NCBI GenBank assembly: GCA_016791105.1 | Contig: JAEUNM010000098.1 | Coordinates: forward strand, 1 to 64,000 | Direction of reading: 5' to 3' | Length of the DNA stretch: 64,000 bases | Source: Rhodocyclaceae bacterium | GTDB lineage: Bacteria; Pseudomonadota; Gammaproteobacteria; Burkholderiales; Rhodocyclaceae | Shown: in pieces, positions 9,468-19,378 of the stretch | How the letters are laid out: every line of letters starts with the position of its first letter | Position numbering within the stretch: the stretch's first letter is position 1 | Program-made: the position numbers and the translations under genes | The notes under the pieces: model-generated | What the model was told of the DNA's origin: nothing | Database searches by the model: none | What the model saw: only the letters and a program-made list of their open reading frames with translations

Positions 9468-10307
9468 TCACTCAGCCAGGCCGGGCGCATGCAGGCGGTC
9501 CACCAGCAAGGTATGCACGCGCCGGCTGTCGGCACGCAGCACCTGCAGGCGCAGATCGCCAATATTGAGCACTTCGCCGCGCTTGGGCAGGCGGCCCAGA
9601 TGGTGTATCACCATGCCGCCCACGGTTTCGAATTCGTCACGCGAAAAATCGGTACCGAAGGCGGTGTTGAAATCGTCCATTTCGGTGGTGGCTTTGACGC
9701 GATAGCGGCCGGCCTGATCGAGCCGGATATTGTCCGCGGCTTCGTCGAAATCGTATTCGTCCTCGATGTCGCCGACGATTTGTTCGAGCACGTCTTCTAT
9801 GGTGACGAGGCCGGCGGCGCCGCCATATTCATCCACCACGATGGCCATGTGATTGCGGCTGACGCGAAATTCGCGCAACAGTACGTTGAGGCGCTTGGAC
9901 TGCGGAATGAATACCGCCGGCCGCAACATGTCGCGCACGCTTTCTTCGTCGCCAGTGATCACGCGCAGCAAATCCTTGGCGTGCAGGATGCCGATAATGT
10001 CGTCGCGGTCGTTACCGGTAACGGGAAAACGCGAATGGCCGGTTTTTTTGATCTTTTCGAGTATCGACGTGATCGCTTCGTCGATTTCGATCACGTCCAT
10101 CTGGGCACGCGGAATCATGACGTCGCGCACCGGCATGTCGGATACGGCCAGCGCGCCTTCTATGATGGTGAGTGCATCGGCGTCCAGCAGGTTGCGCTCG
10201 AAAGCGGAATGCAGCAGGGCGAGCAGTTGTTCGCGGTCTTCCGGCTCGCGCAACAAGAGCGCGGTAAGACGTTCAAAAAATCCGTTTCGGTTAGGTGATG
10301 GGTCCAT
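9468..10307 (-). CDS. corC: CorC/HlyC-type CBS-domain protein (magnesium/cobalt efflux-associated)
   Basis: The 279-residue cytoplasmic protein has two CBS motifs (about residues 55-185, with VRDVMIPRAQMDVI and HMAIVVDEYGGAAGLVTIED). A CorC_HlyC transporter-associated domain follows (about 195-275, with FETVGGMVIHHLGRLPKRGE). It lacks the membrane DUF21 domain, as CorC/YbeX proteins do. It belongs to the conserved phoH-ybeY-corC-lnt cluster that links ion homeostasis, ribosome maturation and lipoprotein acylation. The transport role is from family knowledge. Confidence 0.93.
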   Translation of the reverse strand: MDPSPNRNGFFERLTALLLREPEDREQLLALLHSAFERNLLDADALTIIEGALAVSDMPVRDVMIPRAQMDVIEIDEAITSILEKIKKTGHSRFPVTGNDRDDIIGILHAKDLLRVITGDEESVRDMLRPAVFIPQSKRLNVLLREFRVSRNHMAIVVDEYGGAAGLVTIEDVLEQIVGDIEDEYDFDEAADNIRLDQAGRYRVKATTEMDDFNTAFGTDFSRDEFETVGGMVIHHLGRLPKRGEVLNIGDLRLQVLRADSRRVHTLLVDRLHAPGLAE

Positions 10308-10453
10308 GTTTGTTGTCTGAGTTTGCTATGTCCCTGCGGCGGTAGCCGGCCGGAACACGACAGCCAAGCCGGCACGGGAGACCCCGCCGCACTGCTAGTT
10401 TAGCCGAGCGGCGCCACGACAGGTGAGGCAGAGCGACCAGCGGTCATATCGAC

Positions 10454-10954
10454 TTAGCGCACCGGGAGTGCATCCGGCGCCGCATAAGGATCGTCAAAGC
10501 CCAGCCGGGCAAGGATGCTGCGTTCCAACGTTTCCATTTCTTCGGCTTCGGCGTCACCGCGTTCGTGGTCATAATCCTGCATGTGCAGCAGGCCATGCAC
10601 CACCAGATGCGCGCAATGCGCAAGCAGGCTTTTGTTTTGTTCGGCGGCTTCACGCACCAATACGGGGACACAAAGCACTACGTCGCCGGCCAGATTTTCG
10701 CCCCCGGCATAGATGAACGTAAGTACGTTGGTGGCGTAGTCGCGGTCACGATAATCGCGGTTCAGCGCACGCCCTTCTTCCGCATCGACGAAGCGCAGGG
10801 TGAGTTGGGCCGAGGCCGGCCGCGCCGCACTCAGCGCGGCACTGACCCAGGCACGCAGGCGCGCGCGCGGCGGCAGTTCGGCCGCGCCACAGGCATATTG
10901 CACCGCCAGCGACAGGCGCAACGGCGCCTTAGTTGCCGGCTTGCGGCTGCGCAT
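10454..10954 (-). CDS. ybeY: endoribonuclease/rRNA maturation factor YbeY
   Basis: The ~166-residue metalloprotein is needed for 16S rRNA 3' maturation and ribosome quality control. The three-histidine zinc motif is intact in [16 protein letters not shown], and the characteristic [17 protein letters not shown] precedes it. The start is uncertain. The ATG at 10954 overlaps the phoH 3' end by 26 nt; a TTG at 10921 just after the phoH stop is an alternative with no better ribosome-binding site. The phoH-ybeY-corC order is standard. Confidence 0.93.
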   Translation of the reverse strand: MRSRKPATKAPLRLSLAVQYACGAAELPPRARLRAWVSAALSAARPASAQLTLRFVDAEEGRALNRDYRDRDYATNVLTFIYAGGENLAGDVVLCVPVLVREAAEQNKSLLAHCAHLVVHGLLHMQDYDHERGDAEAEEMETLERSILARLGFDDPYAAPDALPVR

Positions 10955-11906
10955 TTGAGGCATGGGCTGCATAGGCCGACACGATGCGCGCCACCAGCGG
11001 GTGGCGTACCACGTCTTCGGCCAGGAATTCGCAAAACGCGATGCCGCGCACATCGCGCAGGATGTGGCGCGCCTCGACCAGCCCGCTTTTCTGCCCGCGC
11101 GGCAGGTCGAGCTGGGTAACGTCGCCGGTAATGACCGCACGGGCGCCTATGCCTATGCGCGTCAGGAACATTTTCATTTGTTCCGGCGTGGTGTTCTGCG
11201 CTTCGTCCAGGATGATGAAGGCGCGGTTCAGGGTGCGCCCGCGCATATAGGCGAGCGGCGCAATTTCTATGCTGCCGCGCTCGAACATTTTGGCGACGCG
11301 GTCGAAGCCCATCAAGTCGTACAGGGCGTCGTACAGCGGGCGCAAATAGGGATCGACCTTTTGCGCCAGATCGCCGGGCAAAAAGCCCAGGCGCTCGCCC
11401 GCCTCGACGGCCGGGCGCGTGAGCACGATGCGCTCCACCTGTTCGCGTTCCAGCGCGTCGACGGCACTGGCGACGGCCAGATAGGTTTTTCCGGTGCCGG
11501 CCGGCCCGATGGAGAAAGTGATGTCGTGTTCCTGGATTTGCCGCAGATAGTGAGTCTGGCGCGGCGTGCGGCCGTGCAGGTCGGCTTTGCGCGTAAGCAG
11601 CGCCGGCGCCGGCTGTTCCGCCGGGCTGCGGTTGGCCAGTTCTATCAGCCCCAGTTGTATGTCATCGACCGTGAGGTGGGCCGCGACGGAGTCGTAAAAA
11701 TGCCGCAGCGCGGCGGCCGCCCGCCGCGTCTGCACGATGTCGCCGGTCAGGCGGAAACGCTCGCCGCGACGCGCGATGGTGATGTCGTAGGCAGTTTCGA
11801 TCTGGCGCAAATTTTCGTCCAGCACGCCGCATAGCGTGGCAAGGCGCTGGTTGTCGGACGGGGTGAGGACTACTTCGAGCGCCTTGGCGGCAGTGCCGGC
11901 TTTCAC
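10929..11906 (-). CDS. phoH: PhoH-like ATPase (YbeZ)
   Basis: The ~325-residue P-loop ATPase belongs to the PhoH/YbeZ family, which partners YbeY in RNA metabolism. Walker A is [13 protein letters not shown], Walker B reads [11 protein letters not shown], and [19 protein letters not shown] is a family signature. I chose the GTG at 11906 because a strong GGAGGT lies 7 nt before it; a GTG at 11921 lies at this Shine-Dalgarno sequence and is unlikely to be the start. It overlaps ybeY at its 3' end. miaB ends 85 nt upstream. Confidence 0.95.
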   Translation of the reverse strand: MKAGTAAKALEVVLTPSDNQRLATLCGVLDENLRQIETAYDITIARRGERFRLTGDIVQTRRAAAALRHFYDSVAAHLTVDDIQLGLIELANRSPAEQPAPALLTRKADLHGRTPRQTHYLRQIQEHDITFSIGPAGTGKTYLAVASAVDALEREQVERIVLTRPAVEAGERLGFLPGDLAQKVDPYLRPLYDALYDLMGFDRVAKMFERGSIEIAPLAYMRGRTLNRAFIILDEAQNTTPEQMKMFLTRIGIGARAVITGDVTQLDLPRGQKSGLVEARHILRDVRGIAFCEFLAEDVVRHPLVARIVSAYAAHASNAQPQAGN

Positions 11907-11991
11907 TGTGCAGACCTCCACCTATCGTAGCGAGGCTGTTGTCTGCTCGGAGGAAACGGGCTCGCGCGCCGGGCCACGGCAAGCTGCCGCA

Positions 11992-13341
11992 TCAATTGAG
12001 CGGTGCTCCCAGTTCGGCGGTAACGACCTCGCCGCGCAAACTGTGCGGTAGCGCGCGCGTGATGCGCACGTCGGCAAATTGGCCGATCAGCCGTGTCGGG
12101 CCGGCGAAATTGACGACGCGGTTATTGTCAGTGCGGCCGGACAGTTCGGCCGCGTCTTTTTTGGCGTGCCCATCGACCAGCACGCGCTGTACGCTACCGG
12201 TCATGGCGGCGGATATGTCGCGCGCTTCCTGTTCGATGCGCGCCTGCAGGCGCGCCAGTCGGCGCAGTTTTACATCGCCCGGGGTATCGTCCGCGTAGTC
12301 GGCGGCAGGGGTGCCCGGCCGCGCGCTATACACGAAAGAAAACGAAGTATCGAAACGCAATTCTTCGATGAGCTTCATGGTGCGCTCGAAATCGTCCTCG
12401 GTTTCGCCCGGGAAACCGACGATGAAATCGGACGACAGCGACAGTTCGGGTCGCGCCGTGCGCAATTTGCGTACCACGGATTTGTATTCGAGCACCGTAT
12501 AGCCACGCTTCATGGCCGCCAACACGCGGTCCGAGCCGGACTGCACGGGCAGGTGCAGGTGCGACACCAGCTTGGGCAGGCGCGCGTAACAGTCGATTAC
12601 CCGCTGCGTCATTTCGCGCGGGTGCGAGGTGGTATAGCGTATGCGCTCCACGCCCGGGATGTCGTGCACGCACTCCAGCAGGAAAGCAAAATCGCCGCTG
12701 TCGCCGCCCGGCAATTCACCGCGCCAGGCATTCACGTTTTGTCCCAATAGCGTAATTTCGCGCACGCCCTGGTCGCACAGGCCGGCAACTTCGGCCAGCA
12801 CGTCGGCCAGCGGGCGCGACACTTCCTCGCCGCGCGTATAGGGCACGACGCAGAACGTGCAGTACTTGGAACAGCCTTCCATGATGGACACGAAAGCGCT
12901 CGCGCCCTCCACGCGCGCCGGCGGCAGGGCGTCGAACTTTTCGATTTCGGGAAACGAAATATCCACCTGGGCACGGCCGCTGGCACGCCGCTCGGCGATG
13001 AGCTGCGGCAGCCGGTGCAGGGTTTGCGGGCCGAACACGAGGTCCACGTAGGGCGCCCGTGCGACGATGGCGGCGCCCTCCTGGCTCGCGACACAGCCGC
13101 CCACGCCTATGATGAGGTCGGGCCGCGCGGCTTTCAGGTGTTTGACCCGGCCGAGGTCGTGGAACACCTTTTCCTGCGCCTTTTCGCGCACCGAACAGGT
13201 GTTGAACAGGATCACGTCGGCGTCAGCGGGGTTATCGGTGGGCTGCATGCCTTCGGCAGCGCCCAGCACGTCTGCCATTTTGTCCGAGTCGTACTCGTTC
13301 ATCTGGCAGCCGAAAGTTTTGATGAATACTTTTTTGCTCAC
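11992..13341 (-). CDS. miaB: tRNA-2-methylthio-N6-dimethylallyladenosine synthase
   Basis: The 449-residue radical-SAM methylthiotransferase converts i6A37 to ms2i6A37 in tRNAs that read UNN codons. The N-terminal UPF0004 domain supplies three cluster cysteines ([31 protein letters not shown]). The radical-SAM domain has [17 protein letters not shown]-terminal TRAM domain (about 380-445) has [11 protein letters not shown]. The length is normal. It starts the leftward miaB-phoH-ybeY-corC-lnt block. All cluster ligands are present. Confidence 0.98.
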   Translation of the reverse strand: MSKKVFIKTFGCQMNEYDSDKMADVLGAAEGMQPTDNPADADVILFNTCSVREKAQEKVFHDLGRVKHLKAARPDLIIGVGGCVASQEGAAIVARAPYVDLVFGPQTLHRLPQLIAERRASGRAQVDISFPEIEKFDALPPARVEGASAFVSIMEGCSKYCTFCVVPYTRGEEVSRPLADVLAEVAGLCDQGVREITLLGQNVNAWRGELPGGDSGDFAFLLECVHDIPGVERIRYTTSHPREMTQRVIDCYARLPKLVSHLHLPVQSGSDRVLAAMKRGYTVLEYKSVVRKLRTARPELSLSSDFIVGFPGETEDDFERTMKLIEELRFDTSFSFVYSARPGTPAADYADDTPGDVKLRRLARLQARIEQEARDISAAMTGSVQRVLVDGHAKKDAAELSGRTDNNRVVNFAGPTRLIGQFADVRITRALPHSLRGEVVTAELGAPLN

Positions 13342-13377
13342 GTAACAGGCAGGAATGAGGGCGCTTGGGGCGCGCCA

Positions 13378-13680
13378 CTATTGAACTTCTTCGGGGGCCA
13401 GAATCCAGACCTTGCGCACCATGCCCTGGCTGTCCAGCTGGTAGGCCACCTTGGTGGTCTGCGGCACGGATATGGGCAGCAGGATGCGATTTTCCGGCGT
13501 GAAAATGAGCGCGCCGGGAGCAAGTGCATACACCGTGCTGCCCAATTTGACCGAGCCATTGTAGAGCGAAGTCATGGTGGCGCGCTGCGCATTGGCCGGT
13601 ATCGAGCGCAAGGGCTGCGCCAGCGCGGAACCCAGCGAGGACACGAGTATCAGGCAGACTGCAAGGAAGATGCGACGCAT
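13378..13680 (-). CDS. small secreted protein of unknown function
   Basis: The 100-residue protein begins with a clear signal peptide (LAVCLILVSSLGSALAQ, cleavage probably after ALA). The mature part is ~80 residues, mostly predicted beta, with GSVKLGSTVYALAPGALIFT and VAYQLDSQGMVRKVWIL. It is expected in the periplasm. It is encoded just upstream of miaB (36 nt) with its own promoter-like sequence (13710-13738). I recognise no named domain. Confidence 0.75.
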   Translation of the reverse strand: MRRIFLAVCLILVSSLGSALAQPLRSIPANAQRATMTSLYNGSVKLGSTVYALAPGALIFTPENRILLPISVPQTTKVAYQLDSQGMVRKVWILAPEEVQ

Positions 13681-13709
13681 TTACACCCCACGGGCAACAT
13701 GGGTTTAAA

Positions 13710-13738
13710 ATTATACGCTTACGCCGTAGCGCGCTCCA
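13710..13738 (-). promoter_or_regulatory. candidate sigma-70 promoter for the small secreted protein and miaB
   Basis: Leftward, a perfect -10 TATAAT (13715-13710) lies 17 nt from a weak -35 TGGAGC (13738-13733). The site is 30 nt upstream of the ATG at 13680, in the divergent gap before the GGDEF gene. Confidence 0.5.
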
Positions 13739-13825
13739 CTCCCGCATGACGGGTACGCGGCCGGCGCACATCAACAATAAACAAGGCAAGCCCCGCAGCA
13801 GGGCACGCTTTATGGGGTACCTCCG

Positions 13826-16774
13826 TTGGCGAATCAGTCTGATCGCGTAGCAACGGCAAGTTCCGCTGACATTTCCGATGGCGGCATCGCGTCCCGCCTG
13901 CGCCGCGGCTGGTTCAGCCTGCGCCTGCGCATCATTGCGGCCTGTCTGCTCGCGATGGTGCTGATGGGCGCCGCCGGCTTCATGGTGTCCGTGGCTTTGC
14001 TGGCCGATCAGTATCGCAAGCAGCTCGACGCCGAGCGCAGCCGCTTCGAAGCCGTGGTGGCGCGCGACATCACCAATTTCGCCGTGGTGGGTGAATTCGA
14101 CCGTGTCGGCGACGTGCTGCAGCGCTACGCCGGCACTCAGGATTTGCTCGCCCTGCGCTACATCGACATACGCGGCGGCCGCGTCGAAGCGCACCCCGCC
14201 AGCATCGCCGCAAATCGCCCGGATTGGTTCGCGGACTGGCTGGGGCTAAGGCGTGATGCAACCCGGCATGAACTCGATTACGGGCGCCACGCCTATGGCG
14301 TGCTGGAATTCGAATTTTCCCCGCTACGCCTGGAAAACCACCTCTGGCGCATGGCCCGCATCCTGCTCGGGATGACCTTTGCGGGCCTGGTCGTGCTGGG
14401 GCTGGTAGTGCGCTTCATTCTGAAGCAGGGCCTCAAGCCGCTGTTCCGTGTCGCGCGGGCCACCCGCCAGTTGAGTACCGGAAATTACCAGGCGCGCGTC
14501 GAATTGCGTTCCGAGCCGGTGCCGGAATTGCAGGGCCTGATCGAAAATTTCAACACCATGGCCGATGCCGTGGCGGCGCAGCGCACCGCGCTGGCGCGGC
14601 GCGAAGCCTGGCTCTCGCGCTTCGCCCAGATCATTACGTCGGACGTGTGGCGCGCCGCGAAAATCCGCGCCCTGCTCGAAATGGCGAGCCAGCATCTCGA
14701 TCTGCCGGTGGCCTGCCTGATGGTGCGCGCGCCGGATGGCTGGCGCTTCGAGCACGCCGTGCCCGCCGATCATGACCTATTTGCGCTGGCGCCCGACTGG
14801 GCCAATCCGCTGGCACTGTACGCCGCCCCGAAAGGCATGATCTGGAGCACCGACGCGCCCGACCTGCCGGAAGACAATCCGGCGCCGTTTGCGGCCTATG
14901 TGGCGGTGCTGTTCCATACCGACGACGGCGGCACGCACATGATCGTGCTGTGCGCCGATGCGCCACGGCCGGCGGAGTTCGACAAGGACGAACTGGGCAT
15001 GGTGCGGCTGGCCAGCGACTGGCTGCGCTCCGCGTTGAATGCCGAGCGCCAGGCGAGCCTGCTGGCACAGGAAAAGGAACTGGCCGACGTGACGCTGGCA
15101 TCCATCGGCGACGCGGTGCTCACGACGGACGGAGCGGGGCGGGTGTCCTATCTGAATAGCGCGGCCGAAAAGCTCACCGGATGGCAGCTCGTGCGCGCAG
15201 TCGGCCGCGAACTTGCACACATCATGCCTATCGCCGACGCCGCCACGGGCGCCGCGCAGTCCAATTCGTTCAGCGACGCGCTGGAGCGTTCCGGCGTAAC
15301 CGGGCGCCAGGTTTGGCAATTGACCCGCCACGACGGCAGCGTCGGTTTCATCGACGAATGCGTGGCGCCGATACGCGACGCGTTGAACAAGGTGGTGGGC
15401 GTGGTGGTGGTGTTTCACGACGTGACCGAATCGCACCAGCAGGCCAGCAAGCTGAGCTGGGAAGCCAGCCACGATCCGCTCACCGGGCTGATCAACCGCG
15501 CCGAATTCGAGCGCCGCCTGCAGCGCCTGGTGCGCGACGCAGACCTGCAGCAGCGTACGCACAGCCTCATGTTCATGGATTTGGATCGCTTCAAGCACGT
15601 CAATGACAGTTGCGGCCACCTGGCCGGCGACCATCTGCTGCGACAGGTTACGCAGCGCCTGCAGGGTCGCGTGCGCTCGGACGACAGCCTGGCCCGCGTA
15701 GGCGGCGACGAATTTGCGCTGTTGCTGCATTTTTGCGAGCCGCAGGAAGCCGCCCTGGTGGCGCAGGCCATGATAGATACCGTGCGCAGTTTCGAATTCG
15801 CCTGGGGCGAATCGCGCCATCGCATCGGCGTGTCGATAGGGATTACCGCCGTGCCGCCCGGCCTGCCCGATTCCGCCCACCTGGTTGCGCAAGCCGATAC
15901 CGCCTGTTATGTCGCCAAGGCGAACGGCCGCAACCGCTATTACGTACATCAGGCGAGCGAAGCCGCGATGACGCCGCAACAGGCCGAATTGCGCTGGATG
16001 GCGGAAATCGACGAAGCGCTCGCCGACGAACGCATCCTGCTCTACGAACAGCCGGTGGTGCCATTAGGCAGCGACGCCGCTGCCGGCGCCTCCGCGGTGG
16101 AATTTTTTCCGCGCCTGGAAGATTCCGACGGCCGCGCCATTGCACCTAGCCAGTTCATCGCGGCGGCGGAGCGCGCCGGTCGCATGCCGGCGCTGGACCG
16201 CTGGGTACTGGCACGCGCCTGTGCGCAGATCGCAAGCCAACCCGCGCGCTACGCCTGGGGCTCGGTCAATGTGTCGCAGTTCAGCCTGGCCGACCCGAAT
16301 TTTGCCGAGGACGCCTGGCAAATCATCGCCAATTCAGGCATGGACGCGCGCCGCCTGTGTTTCGAAATTGCGGAAAGCGCGGCGCTGGGCAATCTGCCGG
16401 CCGCCGAGCGCTTGGCGCGGGCGCTGCGCGCGCGGGGCTGCTACATCGCCGTAGACGGATTCGGCGGCGGCTTGTCGGCATTTTCGTCTTTCAAACAGAT
16501 GCCGCTAGACTTGATCAAGCTGGATTCCCAACTGGTGCGCGATGCCCACGACGACCCGGTCGCACGCGCGCAGATTGCCGCCACCGCGCTGGCGGCACGG
16601 CGCCTGCAGATCGCGACCGTCGCGGTCGGCGTGGAATTCGCCGAAGACGTGGCGATGTTGCGCGAACTGGGCATGGACCATGCACAAGGCTATGCCCTGG
16701 GCCGGCCGCAGCACATTCTGGCCGCGATGGTGCGCGACCATAGCCGGCGCGGCGTTCAGAAGACGGAAGACTGA
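13826..16774 (+). CDS. membrane sensor with HAMP, PAS, GGDEF and degenerate EAL domains
   Basis: The protein has up to 982 residues. A membrane segment at ~33-57, a periplasmic loop and a second membrane segment at ~177-196 are followed by HAMP, a GAF-like stretch, PAS (~420-530), GGDEF and an EAL-like domain. The diguanylate cyclase motif RVGGDEF is intact (GGDEF ~626-630). The EAL-like domain lacks key residues: EAL reads VEF (~757), DDFGTG reads VDGFGGG (~876) and AEGVE reads AVGVE (~932). It is therefore probably a cyclase with a non-catalytic, possibly c-di-GMP- or partner-binding, EAL domain. The first in-frame start is TTG 13826, without a clear Shine-Dalgarno sequence, so the true N-terminus is uncertain. 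Confidence 0.9.
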   Translation: MANQSDRVATASSADISDGGIASRLRRGWFSLRLRIIAACLLAMVLMGAAGFMVSVALLADQYRKQLDAERSRFEAVVARDITNFAVVGEFDRVGDVLQRYAGTQDLLALRYIDIRGGRVEAHPASIAANRPDWFADWLGLRRDATRHELDYGRHAYGVLEFEFSPLRLENHLWRMARILLGMTFAGLVVLGLVVRFILKQGLKPLFRVARATRQLSTGNYQARVELRSEPVPELQGLIENFNTMADAVAAQRTALARREAWLSRFAQIITSDVWRAAKIRALLEMASQHLDLPVACLMVRAPDGWRFEHAVPADHDLFALAPDWANPLALYAAPKGMIWSTDAPDLPEDNPAPFAAYVAVLFHTDDGGTHMIVLCADAPRPAEFDKDELGMVRLASDWLRSALNAERQASLLAQEKELADVTLASIGDAVLTTDGAGRVSYLNSAAEKLTGWQLVRAVGRELAHIMPIADAATGAAQSNSFSDALERSGVTGRQVWQLTRHDGSVGFIDECVAPIRDALNKVVGVVVVFHDVTESHQQASKLSWEASHDPLTGLINRAEFERRLQRLVRDADLQQRTHSLMFMDLDRFKHVNDSCGHLAGDHLLRQVTQRLQGRVRSDDSLARVGGDEFALLLHFCEPQEAALVAQAMIDTVRSFEFAWGESRHRIGVSIGITAVPPGLPDSAHLVAQADTACYVAKANGRNRYYVHQASEAAMTPQQAELRWMAEIDEALADERILLYEQPVVPLGSDAAAGASAVEFFPRLEDSDGRAIAPSQFIAAAERAGRMPALDRWVLARACAQIASQPARYAWGSVNVSQFSLADPNFAEDAWQIIANSGMDARRLCFEIAESAALGNLPAAERLARALRARGCYIAVDGFGGGLSAFSSFKQMPLDLIKLDSQLVRDAHDDPVARAQIAATALAARRLQIATVAVGVEFAEDVAMLRELGMDHAQGYALGRPQHILAAMVRDHSRRGVQKTED

Positions 16775-16964
16775 GCACTGTCCGCAGTCGGCACGGAACT
16801 ACCGCGGCCATGCTGCATGCGCTGCACAAACGCTTACCGGTTTCCAGATAGTCCGGCGCTGGTTTCGCATGCGTGCTACTTTGGAAAAACGCCCGACCCA
16901 GGGCAATCCAGGCACGCCCACCTGACATGGGCGCCCCGCACAAAACCGTCGAATGGAGATTCAA

Positions 16965-17567
16965 ATGGCTTATCACCTGGAAGGACGCCTGCTGGAAGTC
17001 TGCAATTGTCGCGTGCTGTGCCCATGCTGGATAGGTGAAGACCCGGACTATGGCACCTGCGACACGATCGTCGCGTGGCGCATCGATAGTGGCACGGTGG
17101 ATGGCGTGGATGTTGCAAACACGACCATCGCCGCGGTTGCGCACGTACCCGGCAATATCCTCCAGGGTAACTGGACCGCCGCCATATTCGTCGATGACGA
17201 GGCATCTAAGGCACAGGCGGATGCGCTGGTTAAAGTGTATTCGGGCCAGGCCGGCGGGCCGGTCGCGGACCTGGCCAAACTGATCGGCACCATCGTATCG
17301 GTGGAGCGCGCGCCGATCAAATTCGACGTACAGGGCGGCAAGGGCACGCTATCCATAGGCAGCGACTATTACGCCGAACTAGACCCCTATCTGGGCGCCA
17401 CGGGCGGCAAGACGACGCTATCCGACACCGTATTTTCCACCGTCCCCGGGGCGCCCGTATTCGTCGGCAAAGCACCGGTTTATCGCTCCAAAAACGCCGC
17501 CCTGGGCATAGACGTAAATATGTCCGGCCATAACGCCCTGCAGAGCACTTTCGTATTCGACGCCTGA
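16965..17567 (+). CDS. DUF1326 domain-containing protein
   Basis: The ~200-residue soluble protein begins MAYHLEGRLLEVCNCRVLCP and continues to CWIGEDPDYGTC, the cysteine-rich N-terminal signature of DUF1326. The rest is a beta-rich domain ending HNALQSTFVFDA. The ATG at 16965 was chosen because GGAG lies 6 nt upstream; an in-frame ATG at 16953 overlaps that site. The DUF2182 membrane protein begins 7 nt after its stop. These two families occur together as a pair whose function is not established. The cysteines suggest metal or redox chemistry, which is inference. Confidence 0.9.
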   Translation: MAYHLEGRLLEVCNCRVLCPCWIGEDPDYGTCDTIVAWRIDSGTVDGVDVANTTIAAVAHVPGNILQGNWTAAIFVDDEASKAQADALVKVYSGQAGGPVADLAKLIGTIVSVERAPIKFDVQGGKGTLSIGSDYYAELDPYLGATGGKTTLSDTVFSTVPGAPVFVGKAPVYRSKNAALGIDVNMSGHNALQSTFVFDA

Positions 17568-17574
17568 GCCGGCC

Positions 17575-18390
17575 GTGCCGCGCATGGCCGCCATGGCAGC
17601 GCCCACCGCGCGGCGCGTATTCGTGCCGGTCCTGGGGCTGCTCGTGGCGGGTGCGTGGCTGGCCTTGTGGGCCTGGTCGCTCAGTCCTTACGCACGCTAT
17701 CTCGATCACGGCGACCTGACGGTCGCCGGCCCGCTGGTGGATATTTGCCGCAGCATACCCGGCGGCAGCTTCATCGTGCCGGCAGCGTTGAGCGGCGCCG
17801 CCTGGGTGCTCATGTGTGCGGCCATGATGTTGCCGACTACCGCCCCCCTGTTCGGCTTGTTCGACCGCCTCACCTTGGGACGCAGCGACCGCGTCCTGCT
17901 GTTCGCGCTGCTGGCGTTGGGTTATGTGTCGGTGTGGGCGGCATTCGGCGTGGCGGCACACGCGGCCCATGCGGCCCTGCTCGCGGGAGCCGGCGCCGTA
18001 CCCGCCGTGGCGGCGCGCGGCTGGCCGGCCGGCGCGGCAATCATCGCCTTGGCGGGCGCGTTCCAGTTCAGCCCGCTGAAGTACCGCTGTCTCGAGAAAT
18101 GCCGCACGCCCTTGAGCTTCGTCATGCAATACTGGCGCGGCCGTGCCGAAGCCGCACAGGCGTTTCGACTGGGTGTCCATCATGGAATTTTTTGCGTCGG
18201 CTGTTGCTGGGCGCTCATGTTGCTCATGTTCGTGGTGGGTAGCGGCAATCTGGGCTGGATGCTGGCGCTCGCAGCGGTCATGGCCGTCGAAAAAAACCTG
18301 CCCTGGGGCCGCCGCATGAGCGCTCCGCTAGGCTTCGCCTTATTGGCCTGGGCCGCGCTGCTGGTGGCGGTCAATCTCACGGGTTACTGA
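17575..18390 (+). CDS. DUF2182 integral membrane protein
   Basis: The ~271-residue polytopic membrane protein has about six hydrophobic helices. The DUF2182 hallmarks are CAAMMLPTTAP, FQFSPLKYRCLEKCRTP, GIFCVGCCWALM and EKNLPWG. The Cys/Met/His-rich intramembrane motifs suggest metal handling. The GTG at 17575 follows the DUF1326 stop by 7 nt; ATGs at 17584 and 17593 are alternatives. Its stop directly abuts the start of the EamA gene, so the three genes may form one transcript. Confidence 0.88.
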   Translation: MPRMAAMAAPTARRVFVPVLGLLVAGAWLALWAWSLSPYARYLDHGDLTVAGPLVDICRSIPGGSFIVPAALSGAAWVLMCAAMMLPTTAPLFGLFDRLTLGRSDRVLLFALLALGYVSVWAAFGVAAHAAHAALLAGAGAVPAVAARGWPAGAAIIALAGAFQFSPLKYRCLEKCRTPLSFVMQYWRGRAEAAQAFRLGVHHGIFCVGCCWALMLLMFVVGSGNLGWMLALAAVMAVEKNLPWGRRMSAPLGFALLAWAALLVAVNLTGY

Positions 18391-19254
18391 TTGAACGCGC
18401 CCACCGACCACGTGCCGGCGCTGCGCGTCCTGCTGCTCACCGCGCTCGCCATGCTGGCTTTTGCAGCCAATTCGCTGCTGTGCCGCCTCGCGCTGGCGCA
18501 GCCCAGCATAGACCCGGCCAGTTTCGGTTCGATACGGCTCGCTTCCGGCGCCGCCACGCTGGCCCTGGTGCTGTACCTCAAAAGCGCCTCCGCGCCACGC
18601 TATTCGGACTGGTTCGCCGCCGCCATGCTGTTCGCCTATGTCGCGTTCTTTTCGTTCGCCTATCTGGAATTGACGGCTGGCACCGGCGCGCTCATTTTGT
18701 TCGGCGCGGTTCAGCTCACGATGTTCGCCGCCGGGCTGTCGGCCGGGGAGCGCTTTCCCGCCCCGGCGATGGGCGGACTTGCGCTCGCGGCGGGCGGACT
18801 TATCTATCTGGTTTCGCCCGGCTTGTCGGCACCGCCGCTGTTTGGCGCGCTGCTCATGGCCGCAGCCGGCGTGGCCTGGGGGTTTTATTCCTTGCGCGGG
18901 CGCCGCGCCAGCGATCCGCTCGCGGCAACCGCCGGCAATTTTTTGCGCGCAACGCCCATGGCGCTGGCACTCAGTCTGCTGTACGGATCGCACGCGCACC
19001 TCGATGCGATGGGCACGGCACTCGCCATCGCCTCCGGGGCAATCACTTCCGGCCTGGGTTACGTGATCTGGTACGCCGCGCTACCGGGGCTGGGTTCCAT
19101 GCGCGCGGCCACGGTGCAATTGTCCGTCCCCCCAATCGCGGCGTTTGGCGGCACTTTGCTGCTCGGCGAGGCGCCCAGCCTGCGGCTCATCCTGTGCTCG
19201 CTGGCCATACTGGGCGGCATCGCCATTGTGCTGGCGACGCGGGCGCGTAAATGA
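18391..19254 (+). CDS. EamA/DMT-family permease
   Basis: The ~287-residue protein has ten predicted membrane helices in two EamA repeats. It contains ANSLLCRLALAQPSIDPASF near the N-terminus and SGAITSGLGYVIWYAALPGL in the second repeat. Family members export amino acids, nucleobases or other metabolites across the inner membrane; the substrate here is unknown. The first in-frame start is a TTG immediately after the DUF2182 stop, so the exact start is uncertain. Confidence 0.88.
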   Translation: MNAPTDHVPALRVLLLTALAMLAFAANSLLCRLALAQPSIDPASFGSIRLASGAATLALVLYLKSASAPRYSDWFAAAMLFAYVAFFSFAYLELTAGTGALILFGAVQLTMFAAGLSAGERFPAPAMGGLALAAGGLIYLVSPGLSAPPLFGALLMAAAGVAWGFYSLRGRRASDPLAATAGNFLRATPMALALSLLYGSHAHLDAMGTALAIASGAITSGLGYVIWYAALPGLGSMRAATVQLSVPPIAAFGGTLLLGEAPSLRLILCSLAILGGIAIVLATRARK

Positions 19255-19378
19255 AGGCATGGCCGGCGCGGCGGGCGGGGCAATTTACGGCCGGCTTGTA
19301 GCGCCGATCGATTCAAGCCGCTGCACGCACAGGCCGGCGCAGAAACAAATAATCGTCAGACCGCTGGAGGGGAAAGCA

